Shown here: in pieces, positions 1 through 11,067 of the stretch
Position numbering within the stretch: position 1 is the first letter of the stretch
Layout: every line of letters begins with the position of its first letter
Origin: Enoplolaimus lenunculus
Taxonomy: Eukaryota; Nematoda; Enoplea; Enoplida; Thoracostomopsidae
DNA length: 64,000 bases
Direction: 5' to 3'
Assembly: GCA_030248215.1 (NCBI GenBank)
Contig: JASANG010000641.1
Coordinates: 352,631 to 416,630, forward strand
The notes under the pieces: model-generated
Database searches by the model: none
What the model saw: only the letters and a program-made list of their open reading frames with translations
What the model was told of the DNA's origin: nothing
Position numbers and translations under genes: made by a program

Positions 1-858
1 ATGATTGCTAAAAAATCGCGAATCATGTTAATAGCATATACCAGGCTTTTCGAAGAAATTTCAACTTTTTGTTAAAACGTCTTCCCCCGAATATATATTT
101 TAATAGAGCTATAGAACCTGTTGCATGGTAAACGTCTATAGTACCAGATCAGCCAACAGTGGTGTTTGAACATTAACCTCTCTCTGAACATTAACTTGAA
201 ACTGTATCCCTTACCTCACAAGTGTACAATCGAATTTCTGCCTCTGGTTAAAAATTTGAGCTTCTACACTTGTGGAATTTTTGCAGTAGGTTCTGGCTAC
301 TTCAGTTGTGAAATTTTTTGTACTTTTCATAAAAGTTGTTTGAGTCAATTAGGGCACTTTTCACGCAACCTCACAAAAAAGGCAATTGAAACAATTTTTT
401 CACCGCTGTATAAGTAAATTTTTATTGCTTAAATTCAGATAATCACAAACGCATATTTTTGCTGTTTTAGGCTTTATATGTTTAAAAGTTACAACTGTAT
501 ATAACTTAGGACGCCGAGATTAATGTATTAACAATGCCTCCCATACGATAGTGATGGCTTAATACAAGACTGAAAATGGATCTCATTCACGTAGCTAAAT
601 ATTGTTGTGATAAAAGGATAAACTGTTCTGGTATTTTCACAAATTACTTGTTTTCTCTATAGTGTTAATTTCGTCTGCGAAGTTTCGCAGTTGAATAGCT
701 ATTGTTTATCGCTCATGTTTCGCCCGCAAAATGTGGCCTTCATAAAATACACAAATTTGTTTACTAGGTGTGGGCGATTCTTGGCGTAGTTATAAAATGT
801 GGTGTAAAGTATCTGATAATATATAATTTTTTAATTGTTAACCTGTAATTAAAGTTTT
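1..858. other. Intergenic, nothing recognised
   Basis: AT-rich unique-looking sequence. The only open frame (about 166-417, plus) has low-complexity composition and no family motif, and I do not call it a gene. Confidence 0.5.
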
Positions 859-1036
859 GGCCAATGCTACTTTAAGAGGCGTAACAGTAGATTAAGCGTA
901 TTCCTAAGCCTAAACCTAAGCGTTGCAAAAATGATTTCTTCAGCCTAAGCCTAAGCAAAAAATGTAATCTCGAATCTAAACCTACTCTTTTATACACCCA
1001 CCAGAAACCTGGACGCCCTTTAAAGTAACATGGGCC
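859..1036 (+). mobile_element. MITE family A, subfamily 2
   Basis: Short non-autonomous element. The family has inverted ends GGCC(C/A)ATG..., an interior of CCTAAG (TTAGGC) hexamers, a conserved AGTCTAAAGCTTAAG-like stretch, and no coding capacity. In this subfamily the ends read ATGTTACTTTAAGGG-like. The copy is flanked by an 8-bp target duplication with one mismatch, AAAGTTTT (851-858) and AAAGTTTA (1037-1044). An 8-bp duplication fits hAT and a few other superfamilies, but the GGCC terminus is not the usual hAT CAG, so the superfamily is left open. Confidence 0.85.
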
Positions 1037-1845
1037 AAAGTTTATATGCATCGTACCCATAACAACGAAAATATATATAACACGACAAACCTTGCGATGT
1101 TTTAATATTTAAAAGACTTTGAAGAAATATGCCAACAAAAATATTAGTTTCAATACCCAATGTATATAACAGATCTAGAATAATGTTGTTGCGGGTTTAT
1201 AGATGTTGGCTAGCTTAGGTTCACTATAAATTTTAAACCTTCAGATTGTTCAAGACCTGTTCTATACATGAGCGCTCCTATATAACTTTGTTTTATGCTT
1301 CGGTCATGGTACATTTAGCTACTGCATTGATCCGAATATCGCGGTGACTGATAATTATTTCGCCTTTCCATAGGATCCCCCATCGTTATTTGTTTTCGTA
1401 CTATTATTTACTTTTCAAACTATCTCCATTTATATCTTTCGACCACACACCTTCAACTTATGCCAGCCATTTTGTATGGTTTGAGGTCATTCATTAGTTA
1501 AAGGAATATATGTGCTTTTTAGACTTGAGTAGCATGCTGCTATGAATATAGATAGATAATGTATTTTGAGTAATAAGTCAAATTCAATGTTGAGTTTAAT
1601 TAGGTTCAAGAAGCAGTTACGCTATCTAATTAGGGTAATTGGCCAATGGATAGACCAATTAGTAATTTTGGACTGTATCCATTTGCGGACTCTTAGTGAA
1701 ATAGACTCCTGTCTAGATTCAAAATGGATTATTATTACCAGCCACCTCTCATTCGAATCACTACAGTACACTTGCGTTAGCATCCTCCATTTGAATGGTT
1801 CTACCATGCTACTTGATTCACGGCGTTTCCTTTCCTGTATCAGTA
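1037..1845. other. Intergenic
   Basis: AT-rich sequence without a recognisable gene or element. A minus-strand frame at 1622-1849 opens out of the last copy of the GPCR tail-like repeat. Apart from that shared start it resembles no family I know. Confidence 0.4.
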
Positions 1846-2600
1846 ACACTCCTGGAATTCCAAAATAGTGGTAAGTTCAGGAGTACAAGCAAGTCATATT
1901 TATCAATTTGTCCGACTCGCAACAATATCCTAGCAATTTGTCATAGAAAGCCTAGTCCGATCACGCTGTAGCACTCCTACCATTTCAGTAATAAAACAAC
2001 TGTGAGTAGCAATATTCAATTCGCTAGTGCTTTAAAAATCGTTTTTCTGCGTCGACGGTATACAAAACACTAGTACTTATTAATATGAGCGGGCCACGCA
2101 GTTACACCATACAGTACACTCCTGTAATTTCAGAGTGAGTACCAATAATTAACCTAAAAATGCCACTGATCCACTTGCCAACTGTAAAGTCCTACAGGAA
2201 TATAGGCAATACAGTCACGTCAAACGGAGTATCAGTAACAGATCCACTAGTTTCGCCGCCATAGAGACGCACTCCTGTAATTTCCAGGAACAGCAAGTCA
2301 CGACATAGCGAATTTTTTTACGTAGTGTTTGATCGAACAAGAATATCCTAAATCCAGAAGGATCGTAATTCTGTTTGCGTGGTTCAACAGAGAATAGCAA
2401 CCCTCATGTATAATCTTCGAAAACGACTCACCAATCATCGCTGTTTATTTCCAACGAAAGATTGGACAGCAGTCCCCTTATTCAGGAGTATGATACACCG
2501 ATTTTCCAGCATAAATGTCATATAACAACACTCCTGTCATGTAAACTCGCGTCATACATATTAATACTGACATTGACACTCCTGTAATTTCTGCAGCCGA
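1846..2600 (-). repeat. Degenerate copies of the GPCR C-terminal segment
   Basis: On the minus strand the motif GAAATTACAGGAGTGT recurs at about 2577-2591, 2529-2541, 2270-2285, 2117-2133, 1972-1987 and 1847-1861. The GPCR's own last codons contain it at 2669-2685. The similarity is longer than the motif. The copy at 2529 continues with a match to the final GPCR codons (VLLYDIYAGK against VLLYDVEAGK). The copy at 2577 is preceded by codons resembling those before the GPCR motif. The copy at 2270 reads EITGVRLYGGE. Spacing is 48-260 bp, often 125-155. I interpret this as an eroded tandem repeat whose first unit is the receptor's tail. Alternative last exons are a less likely reading, since acceptor signals are poor. 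Confidence 0.65.
2444..2449 (-). terminator. Possible poly(A) signal for the GPCR
   Basis: AATAAA on the minus strand about 190 nt past the GPCR stop, followed by a GT-rich stretch. If used, the two nearest tail-like repeat copies lie in the 3' UTR and the other four lie outside the transcript. Confidence 0.35.
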
Positions 2601-2638
2601 CAGAGTAGCAATAACAATTATAGATGTACGTCACATTT

Positions 2639-4465
2639 CTATTTCCCAGCTTCAACATCGTACAACAACACTCCTGGAATTTCAGCAGAGGACGTGGTCG
2701 CTGTAATCAGCGAAGGAGCGCAGTACTGCTCCGCAGATGAAATCGGTCGTTCGTCACTTTTGCCTCGAGTAAAAACACTCGCTTTGGCAGACCGGGTAGA
2801 GCGACGAATCGAAAATCGACTAGAAGTTGTTCCACTACTCGGGCACCGAAGTGAATGAACACACTCGTTGGCGATGCCTACAGTTGAGCTGCGGGTACCG
2901 CTCGGCGAATTTTGAAGCGAAGTCCGCCCGGTTGACGTTCGAGTTAAGTCGATCCGGTGTTTGCGTCGGCTACTGCTGTTTGAAGCGCGAGCGAATAAAG
3001 GATCGCCATTAGATCCAGCGGTACTAATGGGACGGTAGGCTGCTTTCATCGGGATTGAACGGCCGTAGTGCCGACTTTCGCCCGATGGCGGTTCCCAGTA
3101 ACGGCTATGATGATGCTGAAATCCATTTGCGGCCTGACCTGGAACCGGAGCGGCTCGGCCGCCTGATCCCCACGCGCTGGGTTGGTCAAGTTGCCAACGT
3201 TGCCGCAAGCGAGGAACACACCCGCAACAGTATTTCAGGAACATGCGTCGGAATCGCAAAGCGAACGCGCAATAAATAACATAGTTTGTTGCTGAATTTA
3301 GCGTTACGAGCGCATTTGCGAAATGTATCATTATTTGAAACGCGTGATAGTTGTCGTGTAGCCATTGTGGCGATCCGAAATTTTCAATTAAATTCGCAAT
3401 AAATGCAAGTAGATTTAAAATCAAAAATGAAGCTATTACAAATACGACCATCATACTAAGACGTTTTTCACGGTCACCTCGTGTGGAGGATGCGTGCGAT
3501 TTGGTGGTTCGCGCTGTTGTTATTGACGCTGAATAGCGGTATTCGCCGGATAGCTTTGGGCTGCCTTGGTCGCCGACTGCTGCGCATCGAATGGTGCTAG
3601 CAGAATCGAGGCTATTGCGACACAAGCTTGCTCCATGATCTGAATTTGCTCCGCTTAAAAATCCGGTGGATCTTGCGCGGAACGCGCGCCGAACCGCCCG
3701 GACTACTAGAACGTTCAGTATTACCATGGCAACTACTGGGATTAGAATCATAAATGTTAAATAGACATAGGTTTTATACACAATTCCGTACGTTGGGTTA
3801 TTTCGAAGTGCGGTGGGCTCGACGCCCGAAGTTCCGTTACGTTTAGGTTGAATTTCAAACCACGCAGTTGAATTGAACGCAAGTGACCATATTAGAACGC
3901 CAAGCAGTGTATAACGAGACCGCTTTTCGGTGCATACTCGTTTCGCTTGGAGCGGATAAACTACAGCGTAATAGCGGTCAACACTTACAGCAACACACGT
4001 ATATACAGATCCGGTTTGAGCGATTAAGGATAAAGGATAGGTTACTAGTAAAGGATACCCGCTCAGGGCACAGGCTGCTGTTAACTGATGAGCTTGACAC
4101 CAAGGGATCGGCCAATAAATGAGCATACTCATAGCGAGCAGGACTGAGTCAAATATCGCCAGTCCAGCGAGGTATGTATTTATTCCCGAACGCATTTCAG
4201 CTCGAGTCATAATGAGCACAGTGATCGAGTTCCCAACTATACCTGTGAGCGCTATTAACGGTATAATCACGCCGTACATCCAGAAAAATGTTGATTCTGA
4301 AACTCGACCCAGGAATTCAACGTTTTCCACTGCCAAATACTCGGAACTTTGATTAGTTGAGTTTACCGGACGATAATTTGTGCCCAGAGGAGTGCTCGGG
4401 TAGAGGTCGAGTTGAGTGACGTTGCGGGAAATGTCGGCATCGTTTGATATTGGATTTGATTCCAT
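2639..4465 (-). CDS. FMRFamide-receptor-like class A GPCR
   Basis: Seven-transmembrane receptor of 608 residues in one uninterrupted frame, probably for a neuropeptide, acting at the plasma membrane through G proteins. The N-terminus has glycosylation sites at N15, N35 and N38. TM1 is about 63-87 with GIVGN (N79). TM2 has LAIFD (D106). TM3 ends in DRY (163-165). TM4 has W193. TM5 has P243. TM6 is about 337-362 and lacks the usual CWxP. TM7 has LNSATNYVIYC at 389-399 in place of NPxxY. An LRNNPTY segment before TM5 and the NSxxN(F/Y)xIYC form of TM7 are typical of FMRFamide-type receptors. ECL2 has no cysteine. A Ser/Thr-rich third loop (about 257-337) and a tail of about 200 residues complete it, with CCGC at 413-416 as a likely palmitoylation site. 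The start codon sits in a good context (cgccATGG). The ligand is unknown. The family assignment is from motifs only. Confidence 0.9.
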   Translation of the reverse strand: MESNPISNDADISRNVTQLDLYPSTPLGTNYRPVNSTNQSSEYLAVENVEFLGRVSESTFFWMYGVIIPLIALTGIVGNSITVLIMTRAEMRSGINTYLAGLAIFDSVLLAMSMLIYWPIPWCQAHQLTAACALSGYPLLVTYPLSLIAQTGSVYTCVAVSVDRYYAVVYPLQAKRVCTEKRSRYTLLGVLIWSLAFNSTAWFEIQPKRNGTSGVEPTALRNNPTYGIVYKTYVYLTFMILIPVVAMVILNVLVVRAVRRAFRARSTGFLSGANSDHGASLCRNSLDSASTIRCAAVGDQGSPKLSGEYRYSASITTARTTKSHASSTRGDREKRLSMMVVFVIASFLILNLLAFIANLIENFGSPQWLHDNYHAFQIMIHFANALVTLNSATNYVIYCAFALRFRRMFLKYCCGCVPRLRQRWQLDQPSAWGSGGRAAPVPGQAANGFQHHHSRYWEPPSGESRHYGRSIPMKAAYRPISTAGSNGDPLFARASNSSSRRKHRIDLTRTSTGRTSLQNSPSGTRSSTVGIANECVHSLRCPSSGTTSSRFSIRRSTRSAKASVFTRGKSDERPISSAEQYCAPSLITATTSSAEIPGVLLYDVEAGK

Positions 4466-5656
4466 GGCGTACCTTAGACTACAGGATAAGCGATATTTAT
4501 TGAATATAATAGTGCTGTGGTAAGAATTATTTTAAAATTACTTTTAGTGTTATGATAAATGTATAACATCTGCAATAGAACGAACGGGTTTTGTGCGCGT
4601 GGTATTAAACTCGAGCGACACTCGAATACAAAACTTATCGTTGATACTTGTTTACTTTCTTCCCAAACACTAATGCTAATTGAATAGAAAGTCAAAGTTC
4701 CCCAAATTACTGTCAATTATTTTGCAAAGCCTTAGCTAAATCATGAGACTACAACCTGTTTTATTGCTGTAGTCGGTATATGTTCGAGGGACTTTTTTTG
4801 GGAAGCGAAGTAAACAAGAACCTAAAAAGTATCAATTTCTATAATAGCTTTCAATTGCACAACAGCAAATATTCTTTATAGCGAATCTTGGCCTAAACCT
4901 AAACGTATATCATTTGCGCACCTTTAACGCTTTGCCGTGGTACGCCTTGACCTACACATGTGCATACTGTTTGGTTAAGAGGCGAAGAAGACGAACGAAT
5001 TTGCCATGCTCTGGAAACAAATGGACGTAGGCTAAGACACAGGCGTATGCTTAAAAGGTAAGCGTTTTGGCTTGAGGCTAGGCTTATCAAAGCTTTTTGC
5101 GATTCCTAGGCTTGAGCCTAAGCCTGTGCAAGGACAGTATACAAGATGCTTTAACTTCTAGTTTAAAAATAATGTTTTTTAGCGGCAACAGTGACAATTG
5201 CAAAATATTAACAGCGAGTGGCTGCATCTATGCCATTATCTATATTCTAAAACTTCTTATAGTCCCAATAAAAGCAGTCGTTTCAACGAAAGACTTCCAG
5301 AAAACAATGAAGCTCAATAAATACACAAAGTATTGTTTAAAATTATCACTACGATGGCGTAAAAATGTAATTTTATAATTTTAAAATAAATGCATTTTTA
5401 AATATTTCTACCCAAACGGATAATATTGCAATGCAGTACATTAATCATAATTTTTATAAACAATAATTTACCTACCAGAAAGATTGATATTTTCATAGCT
5501 GAGTACACCTTTGTGTATTGAATATGGATTACAACAACCGTACCAGCGACTGAATACAGCTGGTAGGTTTTCGTCAACTGTCATGTTTTGCCTATAAGTT
5601 ACTTGACATCCTAGTTTAATTACGGTTGCGGAATCGAATTTAATTTTTTAAACCTA
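4466..5656. other. GPCR upstream region with hexamer remnants
   Basis: This should hold the GPCR promoter on the minus strand. A possible splice acceptor (cctgtag) lies about 17 nt before the ATG, so an upstream non-coding exon is possible. TTAGGC-like hexamers occur at 4889-4912 and 5035-5140 without intact MITE ends and are probably eroded family A. No other gene is visible. Confidence 0.4.
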
Positions 5657-5795
5657 ACCAGCCCGTAGCCCGTAAGCTAAAGATTTTCAAGAGTGGCATA
5701 CAAGGGGTTTCGATGACTCACGAAAGGTTGAAAATTTCCCAGGGGGGACTAAATTATTGTAGGGGAGCTGAGTCCTTTGGCTACGACGATCCCGG
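5657..5795 (-). mobile_element. MITE family B
   Basis: Family B has inverted ends GGCCCGTAGCCA and TGGCTACGGGCC. The interior is a C/G-run-rich stretch with CCTAGAAAATTTTCAACCTTG in the plus orientation. It encodes nothing. This copy is eroded at both ends. Confidence 0.6.
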
Positions 5796-6266
5796 ACTTA
5801 AAACTTTAATTTGTATTTCGAAACCAATCTAATTCTGGTTTCGAAATCAACTGTTTACCTTTTGAAACTTATACCTCCAACCACGCCACACAAAATTAAA
5901 TTTTTTGTCCTGCTCTATACTCAAAAATAGCGTCTAACTATTCGCTCGCAATGTATGCATTGCCTGCAATTCTAACTGTTTTGACCCCTATTTGCTGACA
6001 TGCCTATGTAACCTTGAACCCTGATGTATATAGAACAAGCACTTTTTAATGCTTCCCCCGTACGACAAAACTCCCACCCACAAAGAAAATTTTCTCCTTA
6101 ATTGGATTCTCTCGCAGGGGACAACTCGATACAGAATACGAGGCTCTCACCCCGAAAACTCACGCATTAAAGTAATTGAAGCAGCTAAAATTTATATTGA
6201 GATATGCTTGTAGTATGACAACCACTTATTGCAGGGTGTTTGTATTGGGCAGTCCTTCGTCCTTCT

Positions 6267-6452
6267 GGCCCATGTAATGAACAGGGGCGGAACGTTTTTC
6301 TGTGGGACTGCAATAAAGTAAGCTTAAGCTTTAGACTAATTTTTCTGCTTGGCTTAAGGCTTTGGTTTAGGCATGGGTTAGGAATATGCTCATTCCAACG
6401 CTTAGGTTTAGGCTTAGGCTAATGCTTAGGAATATGCTTATAATACTGTTCT
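6267..6452 (-). mobile_element. MITE family A, right end truncated
   Basis: The left end GGCCCATGTAATGAACAGGG is intact and leads into a long TTAGGC/TTAGGT hexamer stretch. The right end stops at ATACTGTTC without the final inverted repeat. Confidence 0.75.
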
Positions 6453-6576
6453 TCTAGTATTGAAGTGGGATTGCACATAAATTTCTAAGCTGACATCAAG
6501 ATCGGCATCGTTACCGAGACTACTCATGATACCTATGAATATCTTCTATTTCCTAGCGACTCACGAATGGTAGGCG

Positions 6577-6826
6577 CACTGTTAATTTCAGTGAGTTGAT
6601 TATAACTCAGAATGAGTTGAATCAGTTTGTCTGTGGGTTAGGACAGTCAAAACTCTGAATTTTGAGTTGATTCAATTCACTCTGAGCTGATAAATCAACT
6701 CACTCAGAGTCAACTCAACTCAGAGTGGGAATCAACTCAACTGAGAGTGAGTTAATGTTTACTGAACTCAGAAATAAACCAACTCGCTAGCTGAATTAAT
6801 TAATCAAGTCATTGGAATTTACAGCA
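6577..6826. mobile_element. MITE family C, strongly palindromic
   Basis: Ends are CACTGTAAATTCC-like and GGAATTTACAG. The interior repeats ACTCAGAATGAGTTGA-type words in both orientations, so the whole 250 bp can fold on itself. There is no coding capacity. Better preserved copies elsewhere are flanked by TA. Confidence 0.75.
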
Positions 6827-8071
6827 CAGATACCAACACCGCATGACAATGACACCGTTGCGATCCAGCCCCAGGCGCGTTTATGTCTTATAGAGATTTT
6901 GAATTGCACATAAGGTAATTATGCATTGTTGCAGACACAGTTAAACGCAGTACTGCTTTCAGTAAGTATACTTTATTCGGAAAACGATTTAGTATTGAAA
7001 CATAAGGATGTTGATTACCAGAATATATCATACGCCATAAACTTTTGAATATTGCATGCAGTAACAACTGAAAGCAATTAGATTTGTCAATATAATTGCT
7101 ATCCGAATTTTACTTTTGCAACTGCGTCACAGGAGCCTATAGCGCATAGTTGCTGAAAAATTAAGTTTGTTTCAAATATTTAGATTCAAAGCATCATAAA
7201 ATTCGGTTCAGACACACCGCGCTTGACAATTTCAGCTAATTAAATGGGAAGGTTTTTTCAGTTTAAAAATTCATTTATAAAACAAAACAAAACAGTTTCA
7301 CAAACAGTCGGTGGAGTTTTAATTAACGCAGAAAAATATTATTTCCTAATAATCATTTTCAATAGTCATTTGTTGGTTCCACACGATTTTAGTGTTAACG
7401 TTCTTGTGCGCATTTGTTTCTAAAGGTTTCCAATATCTTCGCATATAGCTTAAAGCGAGGCTGAAAATTTTGTAAGGAGATTTTTTATAAGAAACTGTGC
7501 CCTCCTTGTTCTCTTGTATAAATTCGGGCCTGGAATGCGTAAAATTGTGCAACATAATGCAATTAGTCTGGTTTATGAACGGAAACTGCTTCAAAAATGT
7601 TGGCATAAAATACTTGCTAACATTAGCAAAATGTGCGCATGTACGTTCGAGGGCTTTAGCCATGCGATTTTATTGATCAGTGAATCTTTTTAGTATAATT
7701 TTCGTCCAAAGTTTTTATACACATTTTCAGGTCAAGAACCCAATCCTCGCAATTTTTTATCAAACGTATTCACTTTTTCCAAAATTCTAGCTACGCAACG
7801 GTAAACGTGAATGCATAAGCCTGTTTTTTGCCCGAATCACCATGGATTATAAAGACAGATTTTAATAATCCAGTATTAAGAACATTAAATACACAAAAAA
7901 CAGCTATTATTTTAACTTTTATGTCAAATACTGTAACAGTTTCATAGAATATTAAAACGCCAGGAACGTTACCATTGTTTCACTGTCAGATTCGACTGTT
8001 TTAAATATTAATAGTTAATTTATTTACAGATATATACAACACGGCTTTTTTGATTACAAGTGGCACAAACA

Positions 8072-8234
8072 TGGGCTTGTAGCCAAGGGGGGAAGTGGTC
8101 AGGTTGATCAGCCCCCACTGGAACCATTTTGCCCCCCCCTAGAAAATTTTCAACCTTCTTTGTATGTCATTGAAAACAATTGTATGCCGCTCCTGAAAAA
8201 TGTTTAGCCTTCCCTAGCGGTTTACGAGCCGGCA
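8072..8234 (+). mobile_element. MITE family B
   Basis: GGGCTTGTAGCCAAGG at the left and TTTACGAGCC at the right, with the typical C-run interior. The flanks GCACAAAC and GCATGAAC may be a degraded 8-bp duplication (6 of 8 match). Confidence 0.75.
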
Positions 8235-8613
8235 TGAACAAAATTTTTTTGCGAGCGAATGCAGCGAGGGTGTAAAATTGTTTTAAGATTTGGAATTCAG
8301 AGTATATTAAGCACGTTTTGTTCTGTTTTAGAGCATTTTGGATGGACGTATATATCTGTCTATTCTCTCTTTGCCTCTGCTCTCGGCATAACAAAACGTA
8401 CCTAACACTTTCAGATTTATCACAATGATGTGAGTTCGCAACGTTTTGCGATGATAAAAAATCAACAAAACTATTGTTTAGTCTGAATTAAGAGATTTCG
8501 GGCGAAAAATGAATATTTAAATTAATAAAACTGGAATGCCTGCTGTATGATTTCAGTCGTATCAATTCGCTACAAAGATGAAAATATTGTAGAAATTTTT
8601 CATCACCAGCAGT

Positions 8614-9184
8614 CAGTGGCGTACCAAAGAAAGTTTAATTGGGGGGGCGCAACCTGTCAGACCCGTGGCTTTGGATTTATGAGGTTGGTCACGCTCCTCT
8701 AGTTGACTCTGAGACCAATTTCAGAGTTCTCGTTTTATGTCCTTAAAATTTGGCAGTTTGGATATCCGGACCAGATCGAATTGTGTGCCACGTGAACTCG
8801 AGTTGCAAAAAATACCGCGAGCGAAGCGAGCGAGAAGCTAGACGCTATCGTCATTTACTCTAGTGCGGACCTTCAGTTTTAATCTTTGTATGGAAATTTT
8901 GTATATAATATGAAATATTTCTAAGTACTAAGAGTTGAAACAGAGCGAGCCAAGGCTCGAAGCCAGAATTTAGATCGAAGAAGCAACAATACATTTTTTA
9001 TGTCTACCTTTGAACAGCGCCGCACGCAATTTTTTTTTTTGAAAATTGATCAGTGAACGCCATCGCGAGCGAAGCGAGCGAGAAACCATACTAATTTTTG
9101 TATCTAATGTAATTTTTTACTCAAGTACTGGTGCCGATTGTGAGGGCCTCGGGGCCCCCGCACCCTCCTCTCGGTACATCCCTG
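8614..9184. mobile_element. hAT-like non-autonomous element, CAGTGGCGTACC ends
   Basis: 571 bp starting CAGTGGCGTACC and ending GGTACATCCCTG, an inverted pair in the CAG...CTG form of hAT transposons. The flanks CCAGCAGT and ACAGCAAC match at 5 of 8 positions, a weak target duplication. The interior contains GCGAGCGAAGCGAGCGAG at 8817 and 9064. There is no transposase frame. Confidence 0.65.
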
Positions 9185-9872
9185 ACAGCAACGGTACAGT
9201 CATTGACAGATCATGAATAACGATGCCCAATTAAAAGCTAATTTGTCTTGCAGGCTCGTACAAATGTGAAAAACATGGGTCAAAAGCATACTTCTACATT
9301 TGAAAATTTTATTTCACTCGTCACGGGGCCCTCGAAGGTGCTTTCATTGAGGCCTGCGATTAACAGGTCTCTAAACTGGCTACCGGTGTACCATTATGTC
9401 CCGTACTTTCGTAGAATATGTAAAATCTACAATAAAGCTAAAACACTCACCATGCGTAGTTTGTACAACTTTCTACAAGTACTTGTACTTTATGCATGAA
9501 CTTTTGGTATTAATTTTATGTGATAGGTAGATAAACAATGTCTGAATTAGTAATGGGCATATGATATCTCTTCATATCCGCATATCCGGCAGTTTTTGCC
9601 CGATATTTATCCGGATATCCGGTGCCTATCTACAGTCTAAAGGCTATTGCATCCAAATTTAAACGTTTCGCTACCTCAGCAATAACTATAATCATTGAAC
9701 CTGTCATGAACATTTGTCAGAAAAAGTACTATAGGGTGGGTGGAAATTGAAAAATTGGTTTAAATATCACTGGTATGCTACCATATATAATCTACGACCG
9801 TTTTCTTTGACTGCAATTTTTTGCAAATTAACAATAGGGCTCTTTAACAAACGGAAATACAAAATTGGTATT

Positions 9873-10163
9873 ATGCATCGTTCACGATGAAAAATTTCAC
9901 TTTGCCACCGAAAACATCATTATAAGGTGTGGTTAACACGTGTCAAATTTTAAAACTGCCATGCGTTAACCCTACCGTAACGCGTGTTACAAAATGCTGT
10001 GTGACAGATATTAGGATAGGGCTGTGACATGTGCTAAGGTAACGTCATTTTTGCGTTTGTCGGGTACGGTTAACGCATAACAACTTTGAAAATTGACACG
10101 TGTCAACTCTACCTTATAACGTTTTCGCTGGTAAAATGTAATTTTCCATCGTGAACGATGCAT
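9873..10163. mobile_element. Fold-back element with ~100-bp inverted repeats
   Basis: The left arm starts ATGCATCGTTCACGATG and the right arm ends CATCGTGAACGATGCAT. The two match imperfectly (about 80% by eye) for about 100 bp inward, through GTTAACACGTGTCAA-like and ATGCGTTAACC words. A short, partly GC-rich centre follows. It encodes nothing. Confidence 0.75.
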
Positions 10164-10168
10164 TAATG

Positions 10169-10347
10169 GGGTCAATGTATAGAACAGGACCGTAACAGGA
10201 GTATAAGCATATCTCTAAGCCTTAGCCTAAACCTAAACGTAAAAATGAGCGTATACCTAAGAATAAGCCTAAGCAAAAAATAGCCAAATGCTTCACCTTA
10301 TTCTATTACAGTTTCGCAGAAAAGCGTTCCATCCATGATCTTTGACC
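10169..10347 (+). mobile_element. MITE family A
   Basis: GGTCAATGTATAGAACAGG start, hexamers, then GTTCCATCCATGATCTTTGACC. It begins five bases after the fold-back element at 9873-10163. Confidence 0.75.
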
Positions 10348-10667
10348 TGCAAATGACAGAGGTGTAAAAAGGATTCGTGGCAAAAAGGTTAAAATGTTAT
10401 ATAATGCAATAAGTCAAGATATACCAGCTTTAATATTATAAATGGTCACAAGTGATACCAACAGTCGATAATGAGGGTTGTGAAGAATAAAACACTCAAC
10501 GTTTCGCCATTGCTGTAGCCTGATTTCATTTCGAAAGAAGATAAAACCATGTTTAGATAATGTTTTGAGCTCTGTAGGTTATTCTGCTTGTTTATTACCT
10601 GCGGAAAGCTATCGTACATTGGTTTATGCTAATCTGGGATCACTTCAATGCAAGTACTCCTGTCCAG

Positions 10668-10806
10668 CAACGGGTAGGAGGACGAGCCCCCTGAAAATTT
10701 TTTTGCATCATCTAAAAAGTTTCAACATCGCTAGTATGTCACAATAAAAACCGTTATATGTGAAAAGCTTTTAGCCCCGCTTGCAAGATGACCCCTGGCT
10801 ACAGAC
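10668..10806 (+). mobile_element. MITE family B, eroded
   Basis: The left end is degraded (CAACGGGTAGGAGG). The right end is CCCTGGCTACAGACCTGG. The interior keeps AGCCCC and AAGTTTCAACATCGC. Confidence 0.6.
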
Positions 10807-10897
10807 CTGGTTATACATCGTTTATAAGCTGTTGCGTATGAAATCCTCAATGCTTTATTTTTGACTAAAAATTAATTAAATAAAATGTGCCCTCTGA

Positions 10898-11067
10898 AGA
10901 CCCATAGCCAGCTCACCTTGCTAGGAAGGATAAAAAATTTGCTAGCCTAGGCATTCAAGGATTTTCAATGAGTTTTATAAGCAAGGTTGAGAATTTTCTA
11001 TGAGGATCAAAAATTTTCACGGAGAGATGAGCCTCCACTGCCCCCCCCCCCTTGGCTACGAGCCCGG
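10898..11067 (-). mobile_element. MITE family B
   Basis: GACCCATAGCCAGCTCACC to TTGGCTACGAGCCC, with a poly-C run near the right end. Open frames on both strands here are by-products of the element. Confidence 0.8.
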
